Shown here piece by piece: positions 11,711 through 26,565 of a DNA stretch of 64,000 bases (its first letter is position 1; each line of letters starts with the position of its first letter). Made by a program: the position numbers and the translations under genes. Source of the stretch: Boletus sp. NGJ (taxonomy: Eukaryota; Basidiomycota; Agaricomycetes; Boletales; Boletaceae); assembly GCA_019096195.1 (NCBI GenBank), contig JAGTXK010000038.1, forward strand, positions 124,001 through 188,000, read 5' to 3'. The notes beneath the pieces were generated by a model. The model had not been told where the DNA came from, did not search any database, and worked only from the letters and a program-made list of their open reading frames with translations.

Positions 11711-12368
11711 GCGCTACTGGAAGGACAGTGCCTGGCAGCATCCCGGAAGGTTGAAGAAAGCGAATAGAAAGAACCGGATGGCGAATGCGCCATAATGCAC
11801 CGAAAGTCTTGGCAGAAGATGTGGAACGAGAGCAGGGGCGCACAGTGGGTTACTTAACAACGACACGGCTTAAATACGTCTCCTGAACGTCTCTGAGCAT
11901 AGGCCGGTGTGACACCGGTGTGTTTCATAGGCAGTAAAGGCTGTTCTCACCAGTACCAGTGCAGGGTTTGATGCGCATCACATTATGCCCGGTCTACTTG
12001 ACAAGCAGTGCGTTACTTTCGTTGGAAATTATGTGCTCACCTGCCTGTCACCGATTACCGTCATTGACGTCGAGTTCAATGGCTGTTTAGAGACAACATC
12101 TTGTTCGTGGAAAAGGTATTTCTATCGGTACTACAATGTCGGTGCAATGACAGGCACCGGATTGGCGAAAGGGATACAGTAGCAACTATCTGATGGTGGA
12201 CCTCGACAGCGTTTGCGACGATGGTAGACTTTGTGAGTGAATAGGGTCATATTCCCAGTCAGCGGGCGCCACGCATTATGAATACTCACGTGACCTTTGT
12301 CACACGTATTATGTGACCGATTCTTCCCGGCTCAGCAAATTGTGGTTTCCTCCTTGTCATCCAAAAAC
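11711..12368. other. no gene seen; divergent upstream region
   Basis: Neither strand shows adenylation-domain motifs or another family. The last 100 bases should contain the promoter of the lipoamide dehydrogenase gene. Confidence 0.45.
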
Positions 12369-14297
<1,929 letters not shown>

Positions 14298-16503
14298 ATG
14301 AGGTTATATGTTACGACTGTTGTTTTCCTTTGCATGACTTTGCATTAATGTATTCTTCGTTCGGACATGAAGACACTCCATGCTCGTTTGGTTATTCTTC
14401 CAATTCTTGCCTGCTAGCATACAGGTTGTCAGCGACCGCAAACATACTCGAAACCATTCAGAGATCTCTGTGTTGAGTACATCGTTTCTTTCGAGTTTAT
14501 GGTGTCAAAGTGCACATCTCTTTGTCATGCGAATGGTTCTATTTATCACTGACAGACAGGGCGACTTAACCGACATTCAGTACTCAGTCCCGGTCATATC
14601 ACTGGAAGGACATCTTGAACCCTTCCTTTTATTTGCTATCTCTTGTGGTGTTGGACTCTTGTCACCCATTCTCTCAAAGTGTCGGGCATCCCTCGCACAA
14701 TGTTTGTTCTAGCAGCATTTCTCGACTTCGATCCTGTACAGAGCATAGAAAACTTGCCCACCTACCGCGGACGGTTCACGGTTCACGTACTCACAGTATG
14801 GATGGCCGGATCGCGCGTCCATTTCTTCGTAGGGGACCTCTGCGCCCCAAACCCCACTCTGTGCACGAGCAACGACCATTCCTCCAAACCGTTTTCTGAT
14901 GGCCTCCCATGAAAAACTTCGATTGCAGGACACACCTAATACGCCTGACATTTGACTCAGGCCTCAGGATTCGGATTCTGGTTGTATTTTTGTACTAGTC
15001 GAGACTCTCCCAACAAAGACATCGAAGCGGAATGCGGCACATCCTCGTCTTGGTTGGAATCAATCGGGACACGCTGTCCTCAACCTTTGCGTGCGTATCA
15101 TCTAGTCAGTGGCCGTTGGGCGATTGGCCGGGTTCGATCCAGACGGGCTTATCGGTACTTATACCAATGCTGCGAGGTGACACTAACTAGAAGAACTGCG
15201 CGATCGATGACTGCAAAAGTACTATCGACATATCTTTCTGCATCCAGAACTGACCCACAACACATCCACGCAGGAAACGCGATCAAAAGGATAGCCTTGT
15301 CTAACCGTCGCTGAGCGATCTAATGAGTTCAATAGGCAGGTGAAAGGAGGTGTGCACACTGAGACGGACCGTCCCGGCGGAGGGTTGAAATGTTGTTTGG
15401 TTGTTGTGCCCACTGCATTGTCAGCATCGTACAGTCACTGCTAATCATAGGGTCTATGCACGCAGGCGCCTCGGCGGCCTCGCGTCTTGGGTGCTAATCT
15501 TACTCGGATCCCAGCTAGGTGGTGACCGGTGACCCTCTCAACACCTTCCCTTGTTGTCAATGGTAGTCTTACTCTGAGACTTGTGAGTGCTCATACCTCG
15601 CCTACGCGACCCGATTCACGACGAGTGTACAATCCGCATTAGACCCGCTTGCGACTTACAGCCTACAAAAGGCGTGTTCATACCAGGACGTTCTTGACTA
15701 GGGACCGATCATACTCCGGGGGAATTTTCTCCACAAAAATAGGAGACGGATATTTTGTATGCGCCTTGATGGAACGGCTCGCGCTCGCTGCGATAGACGT
15801 CGGATAGGTGGACGTCACAGACGTACGTACGTGTCGCTCCTGGGTTCGAGTGGTTGCGCTCTGCTCATTGAGGCTGCAATTTCGGGCGATGTCGGTAATT
15901 CAGTGCGCGTCTCTCCGACTTGGTCTTTATGCTCCAGGTGGCATAACCAGACTAGATAGACGGGTGAAGATGTTGACACCGATTCGATAGCCACCACACG
16001 GAGGTCGTACGTGGACCAAGTAGGGTTCGAATCTCAACGGGTGGATCTCAAGACCAGATCTGACTCTGATTGTATACGCTGACGACGTCGACATTTTTCC
16101 TCACCGGCATACCCACACCCTCTCTACGTTCCTCCGAGGGGTGGGAGGCGACGTCGGTGCGTTTGTTGTTCGATGCAGTCATGAAGTGAATGCGCACGCT
16201 TTATACTTTGAAGCAACGGACCAATCATGCGCCCAACCCCATTTAAATCTCGAATCTCACCACGCAACATGGACACTCGGGCGACCACTGAGCGAGAAGG
16301 GGCTGAGCACAGGTATGCCTGGCTCCTCATGAGGGTAAGACCAAGTACCGGATGGGTAAACCTTTGCCTTCTCTGAGACTTATCAGTCATATCCTGTCCG
16401 TGGAAAGTCCTGTCCCCAATCACCCAAGTTACAGTTATATATAAACGAGGGAGCAAGGCATGGTACTTATGAAAGTATGCAAAAACATTCAAGATATGAC
16501 GTG
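14298..16503. other. 2.2 kb without a recognisable gene
   Basis: Several frames of 60-120 codons exist on both strands but none shows a domain or family pattern, and none can be chained through splice sites into something convincing. No tandem repeat or terminal inverted repeat was noticed. It may hold a decayed sequence or a non-coding transcript. Confidence 0.5.
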
Positions 16504-19500
16504 TTATTGGACCAACAAGTCACGAAAATGTACTTGAAAATGTCGTTCGAGATCCTACATCCCATCATGAGCGGCCCTATCAAGCAAATTCACAAAGTTG
16601 AGGCAAGACATACCTCTTTGGTATCGAAGATTTGCTGACATTGGTCCCTCCATTGTGGACGCCACATGCACGGAAACAACGCAGGTTCATCAAAGCTGTT
16701 GTCCGACGACTGAGGCATTGTATCATCCGACAAAATCATGATATCATTTGGGTCCATACTTTCAAAACCTTCGAGACTCGGTGGAGCGGGTGCTGAGTGT
16801 GAAGTTTCCTGGGTACTACCATCGGCCATCTTCACCAGCCGTGACAACGTTGACCTGAGGGATGCTCTCTCCTTCTTGAGCGCAAAGATCTCGCAATATA
16901 ATTTCTTTCGCTGGACAACACTACGTTGTTGGGTCCGTTCGAATTTCCTGAGATCGACTTTAAGGGTCCTGTTTTCCGCGTCGAGGCGATCACAAAGATC
17001 CCTGAACTCGGGTGCTTGTGCGGCTCGTATGCGAATCTCGTCGTTGGTCCGTCTGTCCTTTTCTTCCAGGAGCCCCGTTAACCCTCGCCAACGGTCTACG
17101 TCAGCTTGCAGTGCCTTGATGCGCCCCTTCAAGATGCCAGTGAGTGCACGCTGATACAAACAGGCCAATCAAGAAAAAATACCTCAAAGAATGCCTTGAT
17201 CACTGCGACACCTTCTTGCGCCTGTCCCTCAGCTATCTTCACCCTCTTCTCAAGCTCCATGTTCTCTTCGCGAACGGAATTGACGAAACCGGATGCCTGC
17301 GTGTATTGTTCACGGAAAAAGTCTCTATCCTTCTCCGCAGAGATTCGAGCAGCTGTCACTGATTCGACTTTGACCGTAAGTTCGTCGACAGAACGTAGCA
17401 AGGCTTCTTGCTTCTCCTGCAGCGTCGCACGCTCGGTCTCCCATCTGGCCCTTTCCTCGACCCACGAAACCCTTTCTGTCTCCCACTTTACCCGGTCCTG
17501 GTCATACTCTCCGCGGATTTTGGCGAGTACGTCGAATTCTTCCGATCGTAGCGCTATGCCCTTTAACATTGCATCACGCTCCTTCGTCCAAGCGTCACGT
17601 TCAGCTTCCAATTCCGACAACTTGACCTGAACTTCTTCGGCTCGTACCACTGCGTCCGATAAGTCAGCCACGCGCGCCGAGAGACTAGCCTTTTGATCGG
17701 ACATTTCCTTGCGCTCCGTCTGCCACTCTAATAAATCGTTTTCCCACTTGGATCGTTCTTCGGTCCATTGAGCGCGCTCCGCCTCCAAAGCAGCAAGGAC
17801 GGGGCCGGTCGGTTCCGAAGATTGTTGCATTTCAGCGAGTTCCACCTTCAAGCCTTGCAGGTTTTTTCGCTCATCAGCCAACTCGCGCTCGAGGCGCTGG
17901 ATCTCTTCTGACTTGACGTTGAGCAATGACAGAGCTTCGCCAAGTTTCCGCTTTGGCGAGTTGGTCTGAACCAGTATGTAGGCGTGAATGCGGATCCAAA
18001 TGGGGTAGCAATTGACGCACCAAATCTTGGGAAATTAGGCGAGGTTGGCTGGCCGGCAAAGGCTCGATGTCCATGTCTTCGTGTGGTTGTTCTTGGCTGG
18101 CCTGGACGATAACACTAGCTTGTTGGAGGTCTACAGAGGGTTCGCCATGGTTAACATCCTCAATTTGTTCTTTAGACGGAGAGTTCTGAACCACACGTCA
18201 ACCACGCATGACAACAGTTTTACGGAATGTAAATCACCTCGAGGGACCTGGGGAGTGGTATTTGCACATCCATGACTTCAGATTCCTTCACGGGAGGCGA
18301 TGGGCGCTTACCCATCGCCTCTTGCGTGCTTTCCTCTTCTTCTTGCCGGAGCTCGATCCTAAGACGTTCCCACCTTTCTTTGCTCAGCGGCTTCGCCTCA
18401 CTGTGCTCTGGCGTATCCAAAGTCATACTATCCACACCTCCACTCAAATCCGCCACTTCCTCCAGTCGTACATCCAGAGTGTCCTCGGCCCCGCGAATGG
18501 ACGAGAAGGGCGATCTTTTTGGTGAAGAAATCGTCCTATTGACAATATCGTCAACGGCCTTCAATCGTTTTGCCTTCTTTTTCTTCTGTCGCTCTGCCTC
18601 CCGCGTAAGCTGAGCTTGGTCGAAAAGCTCCTTCCCCCTCCTCTTCAACTCTGAGTCGGTCGTTCTCATCTGTGTTAGTCTTTTCCTGCGTTCATCATCT
18701 CCCTCCACTTCGGACAGACTCTGAAGTTGATCTTCTTCAACCTCTCTTTGCTTTCCTTTATCCACACGTTTCGGAGACGTGAAACTCTCGATCGAGCTTG
18801 GAGGTGCTTCAGAATCGGTAACATGGGAGCGTGCATTGATTGTAGAACGGAATGTATTGGGGGATATGTGTGGTATAGGCTTGAATGTCTGCTTTGCTGA
18901 TGGACGGTTTCGGTACGGCGGGAGTCTTTGGGGTGGTGGAAGGAGTTCCTGAGGCGAAGCAGACGATGCTACGGCAGAGGCGGCGATGACACCGATAGTA
19001 GGGAGATCAATCGGCCGACGCGGGGATTGGTCGCGCGCAGGTGGTGGCTGGGGCGAAGAAGGTGGCTTGAGGGGCGACTGTGATTGGCTTTGGAAATTTC
19101 CTGATGATTGGGTCTCAGGGACCACGAATCCATTAGGCGTACCCAGTTTTGAACGTTTCGATTGAGACTTTGATGGGGGTGGGCTAAGCGGGCGAGGAGG
19201 GTCAAAGGTGTCGGGGTCGTCAAAGGTGTCATGTGTGTCGTTATAGTTGAAGTGAGTATTATCTGGCACACGTTCGGGGATGTCAGCCGGAGAAGGAGCT
19301 GCGTCGGACTGCGATGCATCTACCATCATTCGATCGAACAGCTCAAGTCGTGCCCTAGCCCCTGGAGAAAGGTCAGGACTGCGTAGACGTGCACTCGGGA
19401 GGACCTGGGGTATGGGTATATGCGGGGACGGGGAAAGTAAAGTAGCGTTCTCAATCGTATTCCGCCTTGATAAAAGGGGACTCCCAAAGAAAGAGGCCAC

Positions 19501-20761
19501 ATTGCCAGGGTGACGTTCAGATTTTTCTCTGGGAACGGGTTCTTCAATTGGTTCGTCCACCCGAGGTTTGGTGGGTTTGGTACGTGAAGGTTTAGGTTTG
19601 CTAGACGACTCAGACTCTTTCAACGCCTCCCGGCGCTTTACACCACGAGGAGGTCCGATTTTAACACGGGAAACCGCTAGTTCCACTTCTTTCTCAGATA
19701 GGTCATCGTTTTGTTCCAAGGATGATTTGCGCTTTGACGTCGACTTTTTCTTGGATTTAGATGGCCGAAGTTCCTCGTCCAGAGACACAGCCGATAGGAC
19801 GTCGGCGTCGGCGACACGCTCCTTGTACCGAGAAACGGCCTTGGTCTTCGTCTTGGAATGAGGCAATCCTGACTCCTCCCGCAAGTCAGACGCTCTCGAG
19901 CTGACAGTACCCTTTGGACGCGCATCCGAGCTACGCTCAGACTTGCCCTTGGCCGTGGGCGACTCGTCGTCATCTTCATCCAACAAAGCGCGATTACCAC
20001 TCAGAGGCACCTTGTTCTGCAGCGCGACTTCGGCGGAGAAATCCAGGTCCAAGCAAAACGTCCCCGTCCTCGTCAGCAGAGATCGGTGACAACTGTACTT
20101 GCAACGTCGTTTTCCGCTTCTTGTGTGGTCTGGACAACTCGCTTTGCTCATCAGCTTGCACCGCACCACTCGACGTCGTAGCAGGGGTCTCAGACTGTCG
20201 TCTGCGTTTGGGAGTGGGTTTCTTCGGTGGTGGGGAGAGGTACTGTTCGACCGAGTCCAGACGCGACGACGGTGCTTCCGATGTCGAAGGACGCGTCTTC
20301 TTCCCCGACGTAACAACACTAGCACGTTTAGACGAACCAGACGCTCGCGACGTCGTACTCCCACGACCTACATCCCCGCACAAATGTCAAGACCCAAAAG
20401 TCATAGTCATCGTCAGCGCTCAGCGTTCAGTCAAAATTCTAAGCCGCGCCAAACCCAAACGGCCCAGATGTCAAGAAAAAAAATACCACTCACCGCGTTT
20501 CTTTTCCAACGCAAGTTTCTTCTTTGCCTTCCACTCGGCCACCAGTTTGTTAGTACAATCATGTTTCGCGACCCAAGACTGTGCCCACGGTTTCCCAGTG
20601 GCCGGGTCGATCCCAACCCATTTAACCTTATACTTCTTGCCGCGCTCCGCAGTGATCTCCTGGACATCCCAAAGCACCTCATCATCGTCCGACCGGGGAA
20701 TGAATTGACTTTCGCGTTCTGACACAATGTCATTGGGACCGGGTTCGTCGCTGGAGGGCAT
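16504..20761 (-). CDS. chromodomain, coiled-coil and C2H2-finger nuclear protein
   Basis: The model starts at 20761 (MPSSDEPGP). Residues about 30-95 form a chromodomain (VLWDVQEITAERGKKYKVKW, then WVAKHDCTNKLVAEW), which usually binds methylated histone tails. After an intron near 20490 comes a long disordered Ser/Pro/Lys-rich part with basic clusters such as PKKPTPKRRR, which looks like a nuclear localisation signal. From about 17930 to 17130 the protein is a heptad-rich coiled coil (ERELADERKNLQ, ERAQWTEERSKWENDL and repeats of W-E-x-E-R). A second coiled coil (16790-17150) leads to LSDDTMPQSSDNSF. The last exon, spliced from IFDTKE onto DLERHFQVHF, completes a C2H2-like finger: CMWRPQWRDQC then H-x3-H. 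The stop is at 16504-16506. Total length is near 1300 residues. I know no named orthologue. A chromatin-linked role is inferred from the chromodomain. Confidence 0.8.
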
Positions 20762-21113
20762 ACTTCCGAGGAAATGTAGCGAGTGTCCAGGCAATACTGT
20801 GGACGGGGCAAGGCTGTTGAGTCCGATGCAACGAGTTGTGTTTGCTTATATAATTATCTGGGCCACTAAGTTAGCCGCAACTAATTTAAACAAGCTACCA
20901 GGTGGAGTAACATCACGATACAATGGGGAACTGCAAATGTAGGTATGTAGTCGACTAGGAACTGAACGAACGTAGAGTAGTAAACGAGTGAGTGTGAGTT
21001 TGGATTATGTGTACTCTACTGGCAGGGAGGTTGCGAAGTGGATGCGCTTGGGTTGGACCTAACCCCCAGTTTCTCCAATGAGGCAACGGTGACGTGCTCA
21101 CGAGGATCTCAGC
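20762..21113. other. intergenic, promoter of the chromodomain gene
   Basis: About 350 bases between two minus-strand genes. No gene or repeat is seen. Confidence 0.5.
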
Positions 21114-24100
21114 TTATACGCCAAGATCATCTGTAAAATCAACCGTCTCCTCGTCCTCTTGGGCATCATCCGATCGAGTGGATCTCTCTTTCTGATATTC
21201 ATGGCCAACGAAATTCATGACGCTACAATGTCATGGTGAATCAATAACTTACTCTGAACTCACGCTATCATAGTGAACTTACTAGATAGTGCCGTCCGCA
21301 CAGCCCACGACAACTTCTTCGTGGCTCAATTGCATCGACATTGGGTTTTTCTCAGGCGTCGCGAGACCCGCGAACTTGCTGGGTAAAGCACCCAACAGCC
21401 CCTTTATCGAGGCTGTGTTCACAGAATCTCTGATATGAGCGAGCGTTGCCCATGCTCCGGAAAGGGGTATGATATTCGTATCAATGTCCACGCCTGGCTC
21501 TGGGCTTGAAATCGAACGATTGAGGTGATCCAATGTGAATTCGTCACTGCTACTTGCACCCTTCTCATTGTGTTTTTCAAGAGGCTCGAACTCGGGGAAC
21601 ATATTTTCCTTGTCTTCATGGGTTGACATCAAAACCTACGCAGAAATCAGAAAATCAATCGATCCAAAAAGTCTGCGCCACCCACCCTTCGATCAGCTCC
21701 CGTCCTGGAACTGAATCTGGTTGCAGTGACTACTCTCCTCTTCCTTGGGTCGACCGCGCCGACAGCAACGTCTGGTGTTTCCACCATCGCAACAAGTTTC
21801 GGCGGAGCCGTCAAGATCGCAGCACGTCCAAACCTCATAGCAAATCCCTGCGCACCGATAGCTCCACTACTCATTGGGGACAACGGAGTCCCTGAGCGGG
21901 GTAAGGGGGAGAGCATTGAGGATAGAGGCGTGCCAGTTGTGGCAAGGGACAGACGACTCCTCGGAGCACTCGTGGAATTGACAGAAATTCCAAGAGTCGA
22001 CTGTCGACGCTGAGGAGTAACAAGCGACGTCGACCTCGAGAGCGAGGGAAGTGCACGAGAACGTGGGTCAGTAGTGCTCCGTGCGAGATTGGATGGTGGT
22101 GGTGGGGAAGACAACCGCGCGCTACTGCTGGTAGGGGATGTTATGCCGCCTTCGGTTGTTGAAGGCTTCTCCTCGTCTTCGTTCCATTGCAGGTGGAGAA
22201 TAATCGATTTCGTGGCGCACTAGGTATATTGTTTGAGAGGGAAAGGTATAAGACCAAATAAATACCTACCGTCATTTGTGTACCTTTGGCTGCGAACCAT
22301 TGAAGCATATTGTTCGGCGCTGCACCGACGTTATGCAACCGAGCGTTCAGAACAGGATCAGCCCCTCCTAACTCAGAGAGTTTGAACTGGGAGATCATCT
22401 CTCTTCGCTCTACGATATATAAATCAGCCAGTTTCAATAAGGGATGCCAAAATAAAAGCTCAACTGATCGAGAACACCCTAACAATACCATCAATAGTCA
22501 CGCCGACTACTCTCTCGCCTTCATCCGTGGCACCAGAAGATCCAACAATCTGCACACCGATATTGACGGTCGTTTGTTGTCCAAAGCGCACGATCTTTGT
22601 TCCTGCCCGCCAATCCCAACAAACTAAGGCCTTATCCGCTCCAGCGCTGACGAGGTTACGCGAAGAGAGAGCAACAGCACGGATTCCATTCAAGTGACCG
22701 GCCAGCTGTTGTAGGGGTGTGAAAGTGACCGAGGAGAACAAGTGGACGCGTCTTTGATAGCGCTTTCAGTGCCTGTTCATCATACGAGCATAACGACCTA
22801 CCCGACGTCATGGAAACCAACAACAAATACCTCTGGGTACAAGGCTGAGCAAAGGAGTCGAGAAAACTACGAGTGTAAACCTTACCCTCCTCTGCCAAGA
22901 AATCCACACAACTGACTGGCTTCTTCACTTGTAGGCATTTCTTCATCTCGCCGGTTTCTATGTCCCAGAAACGGATAGTTTCGTCATAAGATCCCGAGAT
23001 GAGTCGCTTGCCTGAAACATGGCACTTGGATTGGAACGAATATACGGTTTTGACGAGAATAGCACACACACCTCTTAAGAGCAATGTTGTGCAAAAGTTG
23101 GTATGTCCACTCAAAAACCTGATGCTCTGCGGTATGGCATTCGCAAAATTGGATTCGCGGTGGTGCAGCGAACGATACAAAGGGAACCTAATGCGACATA
23201 GCAGATGGTTAGAGGATGACAGGTTTACCTCACCTTTAGCAAAGGACCGAGAGAACGAGGGAGCGAATATACATACCATCCTTCAAGTGTATCAGGTGCT
23301 CTGATTGGCACGGGATCATTTGCCGTCAACCGTAAACAGTGCCACCGCCACAACGCAGGGTGTCTAGTCGTTGCAAACCATTTCTTCGACACCTAAACAC
23401 GGCGTTCACGTTAGTTCTCTGGATCTCCACCAAAGAATATAACAGTGCAGCTCGACGAAAGTCGGCTTCGTCCCACCAGACTAGAATGTTTGAAATCACG
23501 ACTCACCAAACCAGCCTTGACGACCTCCTGCACGCTCAATTCTTTAAGGATCCGTAGCGCTAACTCCGGCGCTAACGTACCCACAATGTCGAATGTCGAC
23601 CTGAGATATTTCTGCAAGAGGAGGATTTGCAGGGGAATATCTCCCGGTAATAGGGCTACAGGAAATAGCAGAAGTACAAATGAGGGTCAACGACAAGGAC
23701 AGGCAACGTCCAGATGTGCAGGAACATGCGTTTATCGTGACGCAACAGTTCAGAGGATAAGTCGTCAGTACGACATGGTGGAAAATCTCCTTGAACGAGA
23801 TCCACCTACAATCTAAAATTAAACCAATTCTGTGGTGGCACCGGGTGCAGTGGTCAGCATGGTGATGAAGGATAGAGGGATAAAAATGAGGCATCAACAA
23901 ATTACTTGGCCCGTAGCCGTAGCCCAGGGACGCATATATATACGCCAATGCGGAACGAAAGGTAGTACTCACAGCTTCATCCTCGCCTCCCTCTTCAAAC
24001 CCCTAACAGCCCTTTTCACTTCCTTTTCATCAAACCCACCACTTCCATCACCCCTCAAAGCACTCGCCAATTCCATTCCTTCGTCCTCATCCAAATGTTC

Positions 24101-25742
24101 TGCGTATCCACTCCAATATCCCTTTGCTTTCCGACCTCCACATACGCAAATCTCATCGGCATCGACTGGGACTTGAGATGGATTATTCGAATGTATTTGC
24201 CTCTTGAGGATAGACAATTCAGCTTGGAGTGCATATGCTTGGGCTGCACTGCTTGCTTGCGCACGCTCGAGAAGACGCTTGTAAGATGTGAGGCGAGTAA
24301 GATGGATCTTCCGAAGATTGTTTATGGTCCCTTCGAACTATGTTGGGTGTGAGTGAACAGATACAAGACAGTGCATATAGACACCAGTGAAACATTGAAA
24401 TAAATGACGGCGGAATGCTGCATGTATGGGGGGACAATGCCCCCGGATAGGTACCTCACAGGTCAAACACAAGGAACGGAACAATGAAGAATAAACATCC
24501 TTATCGAAACATCATACAACACGAAAAGTAGTGCCGACAATGGGGAGCTGAACGCGAACTTACTTCCTCGTCCCCAATTTCCTCACCAATATCGGTGATC
24601 ATTTCAAGCGTAATGTCATCAACGTCCCGGTCGCCCCAAGGGTGATCTTCATTCGCATTCACCAAGGTCGAAGCTCCATTCACTTGACTGAGCGGACCGG
24701 ATCCATTAACGACACTTGGAGGGCCGTTCAGACTCATGGTCCGCGCTAGCAATGATTCAGATAGAAGAGCCACGGACTCGTGTCTTACTCCACCGACGAC
24801 AGAAGCGGTAGAGCCTTTACGTTGTCCTTTCTCTACAGGAAGCAGATGGAGTTTCGGTGGTGTCAATTGCGCTTGAGGCGATCTCTCCGGAGTTTTGGTG
24901 ATTTTGGGAGACTTGGCAGGGGTAACTTGTCCTGTGGATTTTCGGGGCGTTCCGCGAGCAGGAGACTTCCCTGGTGTCGTCTGCGCCGGGGACTTTGCCG
25001 GCATCCCTTGAACGTTGGTCCGCGCGGGCGTAGCCTGCTTAACATTAAAGGGAACACCGCTGGCAATGCTCGTGCTCATAGCGCGGACGCGGGAAGAGGT
25101 ATTCTCTCCGCCCATTGAGAGTGACTTGTGCATTCTTTTAGCAGAACTTGGGGGAGCAAGGTCAATGGGAGGAGAGAGCACGGAGAGACCGGTTGAAAGA
25201 GAATTTGAGTACGAGTGAGGACTCGAAGGCACGTGTGTTTGCGTATTCCGCGAGGGAGTTGGAGCTTCCGACATGACCCTCGTACGCGAAGGCGTGGCCT
25301 GCACGCCCCCCGACCTTTGACTCATTGACACAGAGGACAAGGAACGCGGATACGCGCTTGGAGGTCCGATCAATGAAGTGCGGCGACCTTTTACAGGCGA
25401 GGGTGAAGTGAGGTCAGCGCGCTTTGTCACAGGAATTGGAAGCCGGTGGCTCGTTTGTGAAGCCACGCTTGACGTAGATACACTAGTCCGCTTCGAGAGG
25501 GCGGCGGGCGGCGGAACGGGGGTCGCGTTTAGCGAGCGAACGTTGCTAGTCGCGGAAACCGTGGAGGTAGTGAGTGTCGTCGAGATGGGCGATAATGACG
25601 GCTTCACGGTCGTGCATCCGCTGATGCTGCTCGCGTTGGACATTCCCCGCGGTTTTGCGACGCTCAGCAAAGAGCGCTTGGACGACGTTGACCGCGAGAT
25701 TGGGAGCCGCGTGCGCGCGGAAGCTTCAGATGGTGCAGGCAT
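21114..25742 (-). CDS. F-box/WD40 protein with long Ser/Pro-rich N-terminus
   Basis: It starts at 25742 ([18 protein letters not shown]). About 400 residues of Ser/Thr/Pro-rich sequence follow, with repeated TPGKSP/TPAKSP motifs that look like proline-directed phosphorylation sites. An acidic stretch ([19 protein letters not shown]) leads into a helical part and [15 protein letters not shown]. The F-box follows ([20 protein letters not shown]), split by an intron before [19 protein letters not shown]. The WD40 propeller reads [50 protein letters not shown] and [11 protein letters not shown] Ser/Pro-rich linker precedes the C-terminus, which ends VDFTDDLGV-stop at 21114-21116. Proteins of this build are substrate receptors of SCF ubiquitin ligases, with the F-box binding Skp1 and the propeller binding phosphorylated targets. 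The target here is unknown. The phases I checked hold and no damage is seen. Confidence 0.85.
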
Positions 25743-26080
25743 GGATAGCGCCGGTCAATAGCAGGGTCAAATTATGGATGAGGGGGACGTGAGTGGGTAT
25801 CTTGGGGGTATCTGGTGATGTGTTCGTCGCGGTCACGAACGGCGGCGATGGTTGGGATGATGCTGACCCTGCAGAGTTCCCACACCCGCAAACGGCATGT
25901 GTACAAAGATTTGTACAACCTGAGGGCGGGTGGCGTTCATTCCTTGTTCTACGATTGACAACGTGTAGTAGTAACTTGGTGGGATAAAGAGTGGGTTTCT
26001 CAGCTTGAATTTCCCCTTATCGCGTGGCGAAACAAATCCTCGGGTTCCTTGCTTAACTATATAGCCTATACTGTACTGGC
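25743..26080. promoter_or_regulatory. upstream region of the F-box/WD40 gene
   Basis: Non-coding by appearance. It includes an ACTATATAGCC stretch near 26058, which could be a TATA-like element for the small plus-strand candidate gene at 26081. Confidence 0.3.
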
Positions 26081-26459
26081 ATGAGTCGCTATGCCAAGCA
26101 GCCCACGCACGGTCCTCCCCACGTCAAATGTTTCAGTGGCTGTCAGGTACGTTTGAACTCACCCGAGACTAATCACACACTGGTCAGATCTTCCGAAGTC
26201 AGCCCGCGACGTGTCTCGGGTGGTACACATAGTAGTCATCCGAGATTTCTCCATCTTGTCAACATGGCATCGCACGCCGCAAAGTCAACCCCGCGGCAGT
26301 GCGAACTACCTCGGATTTACAGGAGCACAACTCCAGATATGCATGATCCCGCAAAGCCCCAGTTTCATCACGCGACTCGCTTACGAGGAGGACGCCGTCG
26401 AGGAAAATCAACTGCTGTGCAAGAGCTCGATGCGGGCAAGTACTACATTGACATAAACG
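26081..26459 (+). CDS. possible small uncharacterised protein
   Basis: An ATG at 26081 opens MSRYAKQPTHGPPHVKC. A good intron (26147-26189, GTACGT...CAG) follows, and a second piece beginning IFRSQP. A further frame (about 26290-26456) reads GSANYLGFTGAQLQICMIP and LAYEEDAVEENQLLCKSS and ends with TAA. These could be exons of one short gene of roughly 100 residues, but the middle junction is uncertain. No domain is recognised. It may also be a chance frame beside the ferric reductase terminator. Confidence 0.3.
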
Positions 26460-26565
26460 AAGCGTCCGAGGATCGTCCAATATGACAAGTTCAAAAGCTA
26501 ACGTATTGCCTATTCACTCGCAGACAGATCTGGAAATAGTCCCTCTAGCTTGGGGCCTGGATGAC

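Noticed and set aside
11985-12182. Plus-strand frame as an upstream exon of lipoamide dehydrogenase
   Set aside because: The presequence exon at 12369 is complete and well placed, and the frame shows no targeting features or splice link.
15120-15160. GGTTCGATCC, a tRNA B-box-like string
   Set aside because: No A box at the right distance and no acceptor or anticodon stem can be folded around it.
16020-16045. GGGTTCGAATCTC, a second T-loop-like string
   Set aside because: The flanking bases do not form the T stem, and no cloverleaf is possible.
19914-20722. Long plus-strand frames of over 200 codons opposite the chromodomain gene
   Set aside because: They are antisense shadows of the minus-strand coding exons and lack family features.
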